Virus record (IMG/VR): IMGVR_UViG_3300034023_000183 | Location: 1-62,865 of that record | Direction: 5' to 3' (one strand) | DNA: 62,865 bases | DNA from: a virus | In this document: piece by piece, positions 1 through 10,200 of the stretch | Layout: each line of letters starts with the position of its first letter | Position numbering within the stretch: position 1 is the stretch's first letter | The notes under the pieces: generated by a model | What the model was told of the DNA's origin: nothing | Seen by the model: only the letters and a program-made list of their open reading frames with translations | Database searches by the model: none | Translations under genes and position numbers: made by a program

Positions 1-513
1 AAAGGTTTGGTTCTACAGATGGAAAACGACCAGATCACAGAAGTGTCTGGATGGGGTATGGCAGACTTTTTTAGAGATATCATGCGTGAGAACCCATACA
101 CTCAGAAGTTGGGATGCTATGATCCATACCTACACAAGTACATACTTGCATTTAACGATCAGAAGGTTGTACCTTGTAAGTTGACGCTGAGCAGATATTC
201 ATACAAAGGTCCATCTACACCATTTAATGTGATGGCATTCTTGATTAGCACAGATTCTGCCTGGACGATAAGCGTTCAAAATAATGGATACGGAACAAAC
301 TGGGTGTCTAACTATGCCACGTCTGGATTTGGACCGCAGAATATATTTATCAATGTGGCTCAAAACAATACAGGTTTTAATAGATTTATTACCTTTGTGG
401 TGTCATACTGTGACGGTTTAACTCAAGAATTTGTGTTAAATCAAGCAAAAGGCAAGAGAGGAGATGTTGTATTGACAGTATTTAATAACCCAACACCAGT
501 TATAAAGGGATAA
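1..513 (+). CDS. 3' end of large tail protein (rest at 59394-62865)
   Basis: This is the C-terminal 170 residues of the gene that starts at 59394. The frame is open from base 1, and the last 10 bases of the window repeat the first 10, so joining the ends keeps the frame and gives a protein of about 1,324 residues. The stop TAA shares its last base with the ATG of the Thr-rich gene (TAATG overlap), which suggests translational coupling. An ATG at base 25 is internal and not a likely start. I see no enzymatic motif in this part. Confidence 0.85.
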   Translation, partial: KGLVLQMENDQITEVSGWGMADFFRDIMRENPYTQKLGCYDPYLHKYILAFNDQKVVPCKLTLSRYSYKGPSTPFNVMAFLISTDSAWTISVQNNGYGTNWVSNYATSGFGPQNIFINVAQNNTGFNRFITFVVSYCDGLTQEFVLNQAKGKRGDVVLTVFNNPTPVIKG

Positions 514-3335
514 TGAGATCTAATCAAAAATTCACTGTAAACGGAAACACTTATAATATAAGCAATATTCCGTTGCTTGAAAATGGTATATCACTATTTA
601 ATGCAGAGAGTGGTGTTGGTGGTTATGAATATATGCCAGCCGATGGCGAGACAGTCATAGTAGCAGCTGGTGAACTTACTGGAGACGATACTACATTTAG
701 GACGTTTGATCCTACGATGAACAATCAGATATACTATCTTGTGTCTAATACTCAGTATACAACTGCTGACAGAGATAGGATACTAGATCAAGCTATTTCC
801 GTGCCAGTTACATATGTAGACCAGATGTATGTTGGTAGCTTTGTATTTAGCAATCCTAATGACTTTCAGTATCTATACTTGATATGGGACTATACAGATA
901 GATTGATAGGTACTATATCTTATTCTGGAGATGCTACTGAAAGAAATGTAACTACTGGCTATTCTACAAGTATTGGTAGAGCTGGAATTGACTATACAAC
1001 TGCTAATAAGCCAGTTAGATATCAGATAGGGTGGAACGGTATTATTGTAGGTGACACTGGATACGTTGGATTGAATTCAATGGCAAACTATGACGACTTG
1101 ATTGGACAGAAGATTGATCCATCTTTGATTAAGCTTGTAGAGCCATTTGATGGAACAATAAACAATGGTAATGGTTCTCTCATATTCAATAAGTATCTTT
1201 CAACAGCTGAGGCTACTATATTTGTATCTGCACCATTAAAGACTACTGTATTTACTATTACAAAGGTTGCAACTTTTTTGACATCATTCTTTTTGGATAC
1301 GACTGACGGTGATGAGAGTACAGTATGTTCGCAGACTCCAGTTGATGAGAAGTGGCATAATGGTACGTCTGCTCAGCCAGTTGTTGGTAATATAATCTAT
1401 AATGATTCAGACGGTTCTGAGGTATACAACGGAGGAGATGCTCTTCACCTTGGATACGACAACATCTATTTTAGAATATCTACAAATGGTATTGTTTCCT
1501 TTGTAGGAAACTGTATATGTCCAGAGTATGCGCCACCATTTATATATCAAGGAGACATATACGTTAACATAAACCAAGCATTCAGTATTCAGATAGCAGC
1601 TACTGGTAATCCTAATAACTGGACTATAGATACTGCTCTAGACAGCTATTTATTATCTCCTGGAACTACGTCAACTGCATTTGAGTATACGGACTCAGAC
1701 AATGTGGTTAGAAGAATATCTGTATCCACAAACACATACGTTTGTTCGTATACTGCCCCAACTATTTTGTATGGTGATGGTTCATATACTTCAGATGGGA
1801 ATTGTGGCACTTCAACTTTGCCTGATGGCGTTAACTTTGACTTAACTAATGGAACATTGTCTGGTTCATCTACTGGGCCATGTTTTTATCAATTTACAGT
1901 AAAGGCTTCAAACTGTTTTGGTGATTCAGCGTTGAAGACTATAAGCATTAATGTTAACGACACAATTAATAACACACCGTTCTTAATTGACGTAGAGAAC
2001 TTTGGAGATACTGGAGATGCAGCTTGTGCACTTGCTGTGCCTTTGTATAGTGTGTACTACCATAATGGTGCTGGACGTGTTCCTACCGTTGGTGACACTA
2101 TATATTCTGACGATAATCTTACTACTCCGTTCATGGGTGGTGACCAGTGGTATAAGATTGACCACTCGACATACAGCATACAAGTAAATCCATTTGGTAG
2201 AGTATGCGAGAAGAACGAGTGTCCCGTATCTACGACTACGACAACTAGTACGACAACTACAACTAGCACGACTACTCTTCCATCTGGAGATTATTTTGAG
2301 GCTACGTTGTGCGTAAATGGTGCAGTCACTGCTGTTATATTTGACGCAACAACTGCTGGACTAGCTCCTGGTGATACGGTTAAAACAACTGACGGTAACT
2401 GTTGGACGATTGATTCTACTACAACGGCAAGTTATCCGTACTATTCGATTGAAGCTTTGGCTACGGTATATGGTGATTGTGATACATGTTTGAACGTAAC
2501 TACTACAACAACTACCACTACAACTACAACGGCAACTCCAGTACTTGCGTTTGATGCAGATCCGACAGCATACGAAAGTTCTAGTGAGGCATGTGCATCT
2601 GGTACGGCTCCTTATACTACGTTCTATCATAATGGCGAGGTAACGTATCCTAATGTGTACGACTTTATATTTACAGATTCTTTGGGTACAACATACTTTG
2701 ATGGTGCTTACGGATGGTACTACATGGACAACGGATACGTAATACAGATTGCGACTACTGGTCAAGTGTTAAGCGTTATCGATTGCTCTGCCACTACTAC
2801 TACAACTACAACCACGATACCTACATGGTACTATGAGGCTGTAGAGTGTGGAACAGCTAGCCCTACATTTATAGTATCGCAGCAGAGTTTCACAGAGCTT
2901 ATTGTGGGTAATGTTGTGAAATGTGATGATGGAATATGTTATACTATTACTACTACTGGAGAGTCTGCACCAGCTGATCATGTTATATTGTTTGTATATG
3001 CTACATGTCTAGACTGCCAAGGTGTAACGACTACAACTACTAGTACTACTACAACAACAACTACTAGTACTACCACGACAACTACGACTACAACTACGAC
3101 TCTTCCTCCGTTGACTAAGATAACGACAAGAAGTGGATCAAGCACTGGAGTTTGTTCTGGAACGCTTGGAGAATTTTTTGTTGACGGACCTCTTGGTGTT
3201 TACGGAAATAGTATTTATATTTACAGTTCTGGATACTCGTTGGCACCAGCAGCATACTATTTAAATACTATCACTGGTATAGCGTATGAGTGGGACGGAA
3301 CAGATTGGACAGGCAATTCAGTTACATGCAGTTAA
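513..3335 (+). CDS. Tail/fibre-like protein with poly-threonine linkers and repeated domains
   Basis: A 940-residue protein. Four runs of almost pure threonine with some serine lie near residues 572-592, 662-677, 760-771 and 838-867 and separate small Cys-containing domains. One domain type (YHNG, then GD.IY.D, then a closing Cys) occurs about three times, near residues 270-335, 490-571 and 677-760. A second type, with Cys pairs near its end, occurs twice (about 593-660 and 772-837). The Thr codons are mixed (ACT, ACA, ACG, ACC), so these are not simple DNA repeats. Mucin-like Thr tracts are typical O-glycosylation sites, and the next gene is glycosyltransferase-like. Its place between the tail gene and more tail genes points to a surface-exposed tail appendage or receptor-binding protein. 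Function is inferred from position. Confidence 0.75.
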   Translation: MRSNQKFTVNGNTYNISNIPLLENGISLFNAESGVGGYEYMPADGETVIVAAGELTGDDTTFRTFDPTMNNQIYYLVSNTQYTTADRDRILDQAISVPVTYVDQMYVGSFVFSNPNDFQYLYLIWDYTDRLIGTISYSGDATERNVTTGYSTSIGRAGIDYTTANKPVRYQIGWNGIIVGDTGYVGLNSMANYDDLIGQKIDPSLIKLVEPFDGTINNGNGSLIFNKYLSTAEATIFVSAPLKTTVFTITKVATFLTSFFLDTTDGDESTVCSQTPVDEKWHNGTSAQPVVGNIIYNDSDGSEVYNGGDALHLGYDNIYFRISTNGIVSFVGNCICPEYAPPFIYQGDIYVNINQAFSIQIAATGNPNNWTIDTALDSYLLSPGTTSTAFEYTDSDNVVRRISVSTNTYVCSYTAPTILYGDGSYTSDGNCGTSTLPDGVNFDLTNGTLSGSSTGPCFYQFTVKASNCFGDSALKTISINVNDTINNTPFLIDVENFGDTGDAACALAVPLYSVYYHNGAGRVPTVGDTIYSDDNLTTPFMGGDQWYKIDHSTYSIQVNPFGRVCEKNECPVSTTTTTSTTTTTSTTTLPSGDYFEATLCVNGAVTAVIFDATTAGLAPGDTVKTTDGNCWTIDSTTTASYPYYSIEALATVYGDCDTCLNVTTTTTTTTTTTATPVLAFDADPTAYESSSEACASGTAPYTTFYHNGEVTYPNVYDFIFTDSLGTTYFDGAYGWYYMDNGYVIQIATTGQVLSVIDCSATTTTTTTTIPTWYYEAVECGTASPTFIVSQQSFTELIVGNVVKCDDGICYTITTTGESAPADHVILFVYATCLDCQGVTTTTTSTTTTTTTSTTTTTTTTTTTLPPLTKITTRSGSSTGVCSGTLGEFFVDGPLGVYGNSIYIYSSGYSLAPAAYYLNTITGIAYEWDGTDWTGNSVTCS

Positions 3336-4243
3336 AATTTATATCTGCTCAACCAGCCATTGATTATTACGCTTGGCAGGCTGAGGTTTACATCACACAG
3401 TTCTTGAGACTGGGATACAATCCAGAGGACATATACGTCATTGCTGGGTACGAGGACGAGCCAGACATGTCATGGCATAAGTTGATGAGGAAGTTCCCGA
3501 AGGTGAACATACACATCTACCGTGACACGACTGGACCTATTGACTACCAGCCAGCTGTGCAGGCTCATCTTCTTGAGAAGCACTGGGCCAAGTTCCCAGA
3601 GTCACAGAACTATGCGTGGTTCTTCCATGATGCCGATTTTCTGTTTACTAAGTATTTCGACTTTTCTCCATATCTTAAAGACAACAAGTGGTACTTCTCT
3701 GATACTATCAGTTATATAGGTGCCGACTATATAAAGAGCAAGGGAGACGTGGTACTGGACATTATGTGTCAAACAGTAAATATTGACAGATCTACCGTAG
3801 AGGCAAACCAGAAGAACTCTGGTGGTGCACAGAAGCTTATGAAGAACGTGACAAAAGAATACTGGGCTGCGGTGTACAAGTCATCGATCGACCTATATGA
3901 CATTTTAAGAAAGGTATCACACATCAAGAAAGAAGGCGACGAGTACGGCATACAGATATGGACGGCAAGTATGTGGGCTGAGCTGTGGAACGCATGGAAG
4001 ATGGGCTATGTTGTTGAGGTACCGAAGGAGTTTGACTTCTGCTGGGCTACATGTCATGTAAGCAAGTGGGACGAACTGGCGTTCTTCCACAATGCTGGTG
4101 TGCCAAACGCAAGCAGCGGAATGTTCTTTAAGGCAGACTACATAGATAAGTTTCCGTATGGTACGAATCTAGACATAGATAACAGCAGGTGTAGCTATAA
4201 ATACTACGAGATCGTTAAATCAATTGACAGCTATATAATTTAG
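3326..4243 (+). CDS. Glycosyltransferase-like protein (GT-A type)
   Basis: A 305-residue protein starting at the ATG that overlaps the previous stop (ATG, 4 bases, TAA). An earlier in-frame ATG at 3290 would overlap more and looks spurious. Around residues 98-107 there is a hydrophobic strand followed by His-Asp-Ala-Asp (D102-x-D104), a DxD-type motif of GT-A glycosyltransferases that binds metal and sugar nucleotide. No signal peptide or membrane segment is visible, so it should act in the host cytoplasm. The tight overlap with the poly-Thr protein makes that protein the obvious candidate acceptor. The family call rests on motif and general pattern only. Confidence 0.6.
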   Translation: MQLKFISAQPAIDYYAWQAEVYITQFLRLGYNPEDIYVIAGYEDEPDMSWHKLMRKFPKVNIHIYRDTTGPIDYQPAVQAHLLEKHWAKFPESQNYAWFFHDADFLFTKYFDFSPYLKDNKWYFSDTISYIGADYIKSKGDVVLDIMCQTVNIDRSTVEANQKNSGGAQKLMKNVTKEYWAAVYKSSIDLYDILRKVSHIKKEGDEYGIQIWTASMWAELWNAWKMGYVVEVPKEFDFCWATCHVSKWDELAFFHNAGVPNASSGMFFKADYIDKFPYGTNLDIDNSRCSYKYYEIVKSIDSYII

Positions 4244-4251
4244 TATCTTTG
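4224..4251 (+). promoter_or_regulatory. Bacteroidota-type promoter before 4256 gene
   Basis: TATCTTTG at 4244-4251 fits TAnnTTTG, with TTG 17 bases upstream. Only 4 bases separate it from the ATG, so the transcript would be almost or fully leaderless. Confidence 0.65.
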
Positions 4252-4255
4252 CAGT

Positions 4256-4993
4256 ATGGCAATAGAGACTCTATCATATTCACCAGCAGCTAACGGGTGG
4301 TCATCCCGTTGGTCATTCGAGCCAGATTGGATGGTTGGAATGAATAATAAACTGTACACATGGAAGGACGGTAGTCTTTACGAGCACTACTCCAATGAGA
4401 CTAGAAATGAGTTCTACGGTGTGGCATATCCTTCTACCGTTACGAGTATATTAAACGAGTTTCCTCAAGACAGAAAGATGTACAAGACTCTTGCTGTTGA
4501 TAGCGACCATGTGTGGTCTGCTGAAGTAGAGACAGAGCTTGGAGAGGGTGCAATTGCTTCAGATGAGTTTCAATTAAAGGAGGGCGTATGGTTTGCATTT
4601 ATCAGACGCAACGATGGTGATCTTGACTTGCATGAGATATCTGTACAAGGTCTTGGAGTTGTTGATGCATTTAACTACCCTAACATAGACCTTGCATATC
4701 CATATGATACTGATGGGCATATAAGCATTGGTGATGCATTGTATAAGATTGATGGATCTGGTGCTCTTGTGTTCTTGGCAAATGTTTTAGATCATAATGA
4801 ATTTACAATATCTGTAGATGCACCACTTGCTGCTCCTTTAACAATGGGTGATTTTCTAGTGTACGCTAAGAACAGCGTAGCCGAGTCGTTTGGTGCTCGT
4901 GGGTACCATATGATCGTTAAGCTTACCAACAATGATCCAGTCCAAGTGGAAATTTATTCACTTCGATCAAATGTATTCAAAAGTTTTGAATAA
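4256..4993 (+). CDS. Tail structural protein, crAss-like type
   Basis: A 245-residue soluble protein. The N-terminal half has a pattern I associate with tail proteins of Bacteroidota podoviruses: a W-S-S-R-W-SF-PDWM stretch, then LYTWKDGSLYEH, then FYG..YPSTVTSI. The gene has its own promoter 4 bases ahead and sits between the fibre-type genes and the ejection proteins, so a virion role is likely. No catalytic motif is visible. The exact role in the tail cannot be read from sequence. Confidence 0.6.
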   Translation: MAIETLSYSPAANGWSSRWSFEPDWMVGMNNKLYTWKDGSLYEHYSNETRNEFYGVAYPSTVTSILNEFPQDRKMYKTLAVDSDHVWSAEVETELGEGAIASDEFQLKEGVWFAFIRRNDGDLDLHEISVQGLGVVDAFNYPNIDLAYPYDTDGHISIGDALYKIDGSGALVFLANVLDHNEFTISVDAPLAAPLTMGDFLVYAKNSVAESFGARGYHMIVKLTNNDPVQVEIYSLRSNVFKSFE

Positions 4994-5016
4994 GTAACGA
5001 TTATTGCTTATCTTTG
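4986..5016 (+). promoter_or_regulatory. Promoter TTG-N20-TATCTTTG
   Basis: TTG at 4986-4988 and TATCTTTG at 5009-5016 are separated by exactly 20 bases, the same spacing seen in the best minus-strand promoters of this genome. It drives the gene starting at 5035. Confidence 0.75.
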
Positions 5017-5017
5017 T

Positions 5018-5031
5018 GGGTAAAATTACCC
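5018..5031 (+). promoter_or_regulatory. Inverted repeat in leader (hairpin or operator)
   Basis: GGGTAA and TTACCC arms, 6 bp, are separated by AA. The repeat lies between the promoter's TTTG and the ATG at 5035, so it covers the likely transcription start or the short leader. It could be a repressor site or a small RNA hairpin. Confidence 0.45.
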
Positions 5032-5034
5032 AAT

Positions 5035-5679
5035 ATGATAGGAACTATAATGGCTGTTGCTTCTGGTCTTGTAAGTGCTGCTCAAGCGGTCAGTAACTTT
5101 CAGAAGGCAAAGAAGGCCGAGAAACAAGCAATAACTTTAGGGAATCAAGCAAATGCCGCAAAGATCGCAGATCAATACGCAGCGTTCCAAGCACCAGACA
5201 TTGCTTCAGCACAGTATAACGAGACAATGCGTCAAGCTACTCAAGCTACTCAAGCCTTGCAAGGTATGGGTCCAGAGGGTGCTGGACAGATCGCAAATCT
5301 AAACCAGTCTGTACTTCAACAAAACGCACAGACAGCTGCTGAACAGGCAAAGCTGAACTTTCAGCGTGACCAAGCTGTAGCTGAAGGACGAAACCAAAAT
5401 GCACAGTACGAGTACTCAGCAAAAATGAATATGTTGCAAGGGGCACTAGAGGGAGCACAAGGTGCGTCTACAGCTGGTCGTCAAAATGCAATGGGAGCTA
5501 TTGCTGGAGGTATTGAGGGTATCGGTGCTGGTCTTTCATATGACTATGGAGATGCAGACAAGGTTTGGAATGAAGGTAAAAAAACTAATACTGGATTAGA
5601 TGGTCAGACTGGAGGAAAATCGTTGACTGATAAAAAAGGAACAAAGAATGTTACGACTACCACTACAGCTCGTATGTAG
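5035..5679 (+). CDS. Internal virion (ejection) protein candidate, Ala/Gln-rich
   Basis: A 214-residue protein starting at the first ATG after the promoter and hairpin. A TTG 21 bases earlier lies inside the promoter and cannot be the start. The N-terminus is a Gly/Ala-rich hydrophobic segment (IMAVASGLVSAAQAV). A long Ala/Gln-rich helical region follows, then a Gly/Ala stretch near residues 150-175, and the tail is Lys/Thr-rich. Small helical proteins of this type lie before larger ejection proteins in T7-like and crAss-like phages. The role is inferred from composition and position. Confidence 0.55.
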   Translation: MIGTIMAVASGLVSAAQAVSNFQKAKKAEKQAITLGNQANAAKIADQYAAFQAPDIASAQYNETMRQATQATQALQGMGPEGAGQIANLNQSVLQQNAQTAAEQAKLNFQRDQAVAEGRNQNAQYEYSAKMNMLQGALEGAQGASTAGRQNAMGAIAGGIEGIGAGLSYDYGDADKVWNEGKKTNTGLDGQTGGKSLTDKKGTKNVTTTTTARM

Positions 5680-5700
5680 TAAATAACAAATAATTAAATC

Positions 5701-7194
5701 ATGCCAGAATACTACGGATACGTTGCCCCAGATCAAGTCAATCTTGGTAAGTCTATTGCTAATGTAGCAGAGATGTTTATTGCTGCCGAGGACAAGCGAA
5801 AAGCAAAACGTGAGGGCGAGCAGAAGTCATTAGATGAAGCCAGAAAGAAAATAAGTGAGATTGAGCAGACGAGCAATCCATCTATTAACAGCTTGGTGAA
5901 CAATGGAGTTGATGGTGCAAGAAATTATATTGTAAATCTAGAGAAGATGCGTAAATCTGGTAAGATTACTGGAGCAGACTTCAATAGAGCAATGACCAAT
6001 ATAAATGAGTCTTGGGATAACTTTGCGTTCTCAACAAAGAATATGAATGAGCGATTGGCCGAAAATATGGCTAGAGCAGAATCTGGTGAGGCATCGGCAG
6101 TTGAGATGAAGCGTGCTCAAATTCAATCTGACATTTTAAATACAAAGGACAAGAGTATTATAGTTGGAGAGGATGGTAACATGTACATGATCGACAAGAA
6201 CAATCCAGACAAGCCTATAAGTTTAAGATCACTAGGTAATCTAGACAACATGGTTCACAACAAGATGGACATAGATGCGATAGTGAATGATGCTGTAACT
6301 AAGTTTGGAGATTTTACTATTGAATCTGGGACAAGTACAGAAAGTGGAGCAAGAACTCAAGGAGAATTATATAACGCAACTAAAGTTGATATAATCAATT
6401 CAATCGTAAACAAGAAAAACCCAGCAGCAGTAGTGTCATTATTGATGGATAACATGGGTGCAGATTACGATCAATACTATAACAATACTGAGAAGAACGA
6501 ATTGCTAGATGAGGCTGTTGCACGTCAAGAGAAAATTTCTGGATATCCAATGGACGAAGAGCAAAAGAAAGCGTTTAAGGAGGACTATCTGAAGAACAAG
6601 ATGATTGAATACAGGATAGATGAAAATGGAGTCTATCAACCAGTCGTTACAGAACAGATGATTAAAGAGGCCGAGAATTTCATAGACCGAAAGATTGAGA
6701 TGCAAGTCGGTAGAACTAAAACAGAGGACGAAGATCGAGCAGCTAGAGGAGGAGGAGATGGATCAGCGATCCCAAAAGTATCATCTGTAGAAGAACAAAT
6801 AGTAGCTGACGCTAGATCTGCATGGAAGAATAATGATGTAAATGCACTTAGAAGAGCAAGTAACGACCAATATTTCTTTGTATATTCACCAGATGGTGGA
6901 GTTAATGTATTTAAAACTAATCCAGAGAAATATCAAGAAGCATTAGCACAATATAAAAAAGAAAAAGCTGCTTGGGATAAATTAAGCAGAGAAGAAAAAC
7001 TACGTAAATCAGAACCAAAAAAACCAGAGGCAAAAGGGGTTATTGCTGAAAATATAAAAAGCGTTGATGGTTTATATCCATATTTCTTTGGTTCTGGTAG
7101 TACTAATATGGAGAAATGGAAATCTATATTAGAACAACAAAGAGCTGCTGAAGGTGGTAGTGGAACTACAACTACTAAAAAGAAATTTAACTGA
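5701..7194 (+). CDS. Internal virion/ejection protein candidate
   Basis: A 497-residue, charged, mostly helical protein with no membrane segment or catalytic motif that I recognise. The middle (about 340-360) has an acidic/Gly linker, and the last 20 residues are low-complexity Gly/Thr/Lys. It is followed after 8 bases by the giant polyvalent protein. The series small helical protein, 500-residue protein, giant protein resembles the internal core proteins of podoviruses, which leave the capsid with the DNA. The function is inferred from this context. Confidence 0.5.
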   Translation: MPEYYGYVAPDQVNLGKSIANVAEMFIAAEDKRKAKREGEQKSLDEARKKISEIEQTSNPSINSLVNNGVDGARNYIVNLEKMRKSGKITGADFNRAMTNINESWDNFAFSTKNMNERLAENMARAESGEASAVEMKRAQIQSDILNTKDKSIIVGEDGNMYMIDKNNPDKPISLRSLGNLDNMVHNKMDIDAIVNDAVTKFGDFTIESGTSTESGARTQGELYNATKVDIINSIVNKKNPAAVVSLLMDNMGADYDQYYNNTEKNELLDEAVARQEKISGYPMDEEQKKAFKEDYLKNKMIEYRIDENGVYQPVVTEQMIKEAENFIDRKIEMQVGRTKTEDEDRAARGGGDGSAIPKVSSVEEQIVADARSAWKNNDVNALRRASNDQYFFVYSPDGGVNVFKTNPEKYQEALAQYKKEKAAWDKLSREEKLRKSEPKKPEAKGVIAENIKSVDGLYPYFFGSGSTNMEKWKSILEQQRAAEGGSGTTTTKKKFN

Positions 7195-7202
7195 CAATAA
7201 AG

Positions 7203-10200
7203 ATGAACGATAAACAAAAGGAATTATATTCTTATTTAAGAGATAACGATCTTACTGATTTAGATTCAACAGCATTTTTTTCTAAATATTCAGATCCATC
7301 TAAGTCAAAGGAAATTTATGCCTATTTGAAACAGAATGGCATGACTGATTTAGATGCAAATGCTTTTCACGTTGCATACTTTTCTCCAGTTAAAAAAAAA
7401 AGTACTACGGTATCACCATCCGTACAAAAGAAAAAACCTACTTCTTCGGGTACTATGCCGAGTTGGATGCAAAGCTCTTTGGAGCAATCATCAAAAAAAG
7501 AACAAGCAGCTAAGAAGACTGTTGTTCCAAAAAAAGCAAAGAGTTCTAATATTTCTTTGGATGTAGAATCATTAAAAAATCCAAATGCTCCTAAAAAGGA
7601 AAAACAAGATTTTGATATATACTACGGATATCCTGGACAAGAAAAAAATCAATATAGAATAAGCAACGGAAGATGGCAAAGAAAATATGGCCAGAACTGG
7701 GTGGATGTATCTAATCCAGGATCTATAGATTCTTTAACTAAATTCTTTAAAAAGGAAAAAGAAATATTAAAAGATGAAAAAGTATTTACTGGATTTCCTG
7801 GTAAAGAAAATAATAGATATAGAATATCTGAACTACAGAACGGACAAAAAGTTTGGGAGGTTCAAAGAAGTGGTCAAAAAGATTTCACTGTAATTGCAGA
7901 TCAAGGATCAATCGATGCGTTAAACAGACAGTTTAACAAAAAGATTCAGTACAATGATGATGCACAGAGCAAGCGAGAGGCACAAATAAATAGAAGAGAA
8001 AGTGCATCTGAAGATTTCAAGACAGTTACTGGCAAGCTTGTAGGAAAGGAATCTGATGAGGTTTCTAAGTACTTAAACAAATTGTATGGTAACCGAGGAT
8101 TTAGATTCACTCCAGTAGGCTGGTTAACAGATAGAATACGAGTAAGTGCAGAGGGTACTGACAGAACAGAGATATTTGAATTAGACAACTGGACAGACAA
8201 TACGGATTCAGCTGAGGCATTAAAGTTAAGAAAATTCTTATCAGAGAATCAACAGTTGGGTGACTATATCGATCTTGAAAGGGAAGAAGAAAAGAATGCT
8301 GAAAAGGATATTTTAGGTACAGAATTGACTAGGGAAGATCTTGATAAACAAATTTCAAGACTTCGAGTTGCTGGAAATCAAGCCGAATTTAAATCAGCTC
8401 AAAAACAAAATACCGAAGAGAATATTGCTAAAGGGTTAAACAAAAACTCTACAGATGTAATTGAAGCTAGAAAAACATTGATTCGTGCTAAATACGATAC
8501 AAATCAAAGAATAGACGACCTAACAAAAACAGCAAAGACGAAGTCTGAAAAAAGCGAACTAGCTGCTATTGCTATGGCTAATAAAGGTAATTTTGTTGAA
8601 ACACATAAGGTAGACAATGAATATATAAATGATTTAAATAAAACAAGCAAGGCTCTAGATGGTGATCTTAAACAACTTAAATCAGATGTAGATGATTTTA
8701 ATGCATACATAAAAGAAAATAAAATAACTAAAGAGCAACTAGAATCTGATCCAGAGCTTATGGCTAAAAAAGATTCTATTCAAGTGAGATACGACCAGCT
8801 AGTAGCTAGTGCAGATGAATTTGAATTTGAATCTAAAAAAATTCCATTCATACAACAACAAAACTCTAGAAATGCTGCTCTTTATTTTGCTTACAATGAA
8901 ACTAGGGGTAGCGTTATTGGTAGCACATGGAACGGACTTGTTAGAGGGTTTCTTGCTCCAATGCAAACATTCAGAGTTGTAGATAAGGAGGGACTAGATA
9001 ATGTTGTAGAATTTCTAGGTAGCTCAAGCACAGCGGAATTTGCACAATCTAAAGATAGAAATGATTTATCTAGAGCATTATTAAGTACGTCTGAATCTCT
9101 TGGTGCTGCTGTTATGGCTCGATTGACTGGAGGTATAGCTACTGAAGGAACAATAGCTAGTAAGGCACTTCAATTTACTCCATTCTTCTCTATATCATAC
9201 AATGAGATGCAGAATGAAATAAATAGCATTCCAGGAATGAATAAGGTGCCTTGGTATAAAAAAGAGGCTCTATGTATAGCATACGGTATTGGAGTAGGTT
9301 ATTTAGATAAACTATCAACTGATTTTTCAGTAAAAGGAAAAATATCAAATAAGATTGGAAGAGATCTAGTATTAAGAAGCATAGCTGGCTTACCTAAAGG
9401 CGCATCTGCTGAAGCTATAGAAATGGCAATCGCAAGTAATTTTAAGAAAAGTTTAGCAGCTGGAACCATAAAAATAATAGCTGGTTCTGTTGTAGAGGGA
9501 ATTACAGAGGGCGTTCAATCTACATATGGAACTGGACTTAAGGAGGCTTATGACTGGATGAATGGAGTAGATGAGTTTGATTCAAGAGAATGGATATCAC
9601 AAGCTCTTGAGGAAACTTATTATGGAGCATTGGGAGGTAGCATTATGAGTACTCCTTCAGCATTATTAAAGGGTACAAAGGATGGATTTGCCAGACTCAA
9701 TCCACAACAGATGGAGTTGGCAAGAAAGGTAATAGAGGATTCCAATATGCGTTCAATGGTTATAACAGATATCAAGACTAAGTTGATGTCTGGAGAAATA
9801 ACCAAGGAAGAGGCTAACAGCCAGATGGAAGCTATAAAAGAGTCTCAAGCTTTATTTTCAAAGATACCAGACAACTTGTCGGCAGAAAGTACATCTAGAG
9901 CTATGGACCTCATAAAGGAGCGTTCAGTTATAGAACAACAAATAAAAGGTAAGGATAAAGACCTTGTGATTGCTAGAACAAGAAGAATAGCAGCAATTAA
10001 TAACGAACTTAAAGTAATATCAGAAAATGCCATTAAAGAAAGCACAGAACAGCAGCAAGAAGGCACAGCAGAAGGCGGTGTCGTTCAACGTGAGGGAGTT
10101 GTTGAAGGACAACCAGAAGTCGGGCAAGGAGAAGGGACAGTCGGGCAAACCACGGAGCAAGGCACAGATATTGGCGATCGCACTGTCGAAGGCAGGAGTC

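Noticed and set aside
2057-2981. Minus-strand frames opposite the poly-Thr regions
   Set aside because: They read Val or Cys/Ser runs that are just the reverse of Thr codons; the plus frame is continuous and domain-structured.
2226-3110. Repeats in the Thr-rich gene as CRISPR or tandem DNA repeat
   Set aside because: The repetition is at the amino-acid level with mixed Thr codons; spacers and repeats of constant length are absent.
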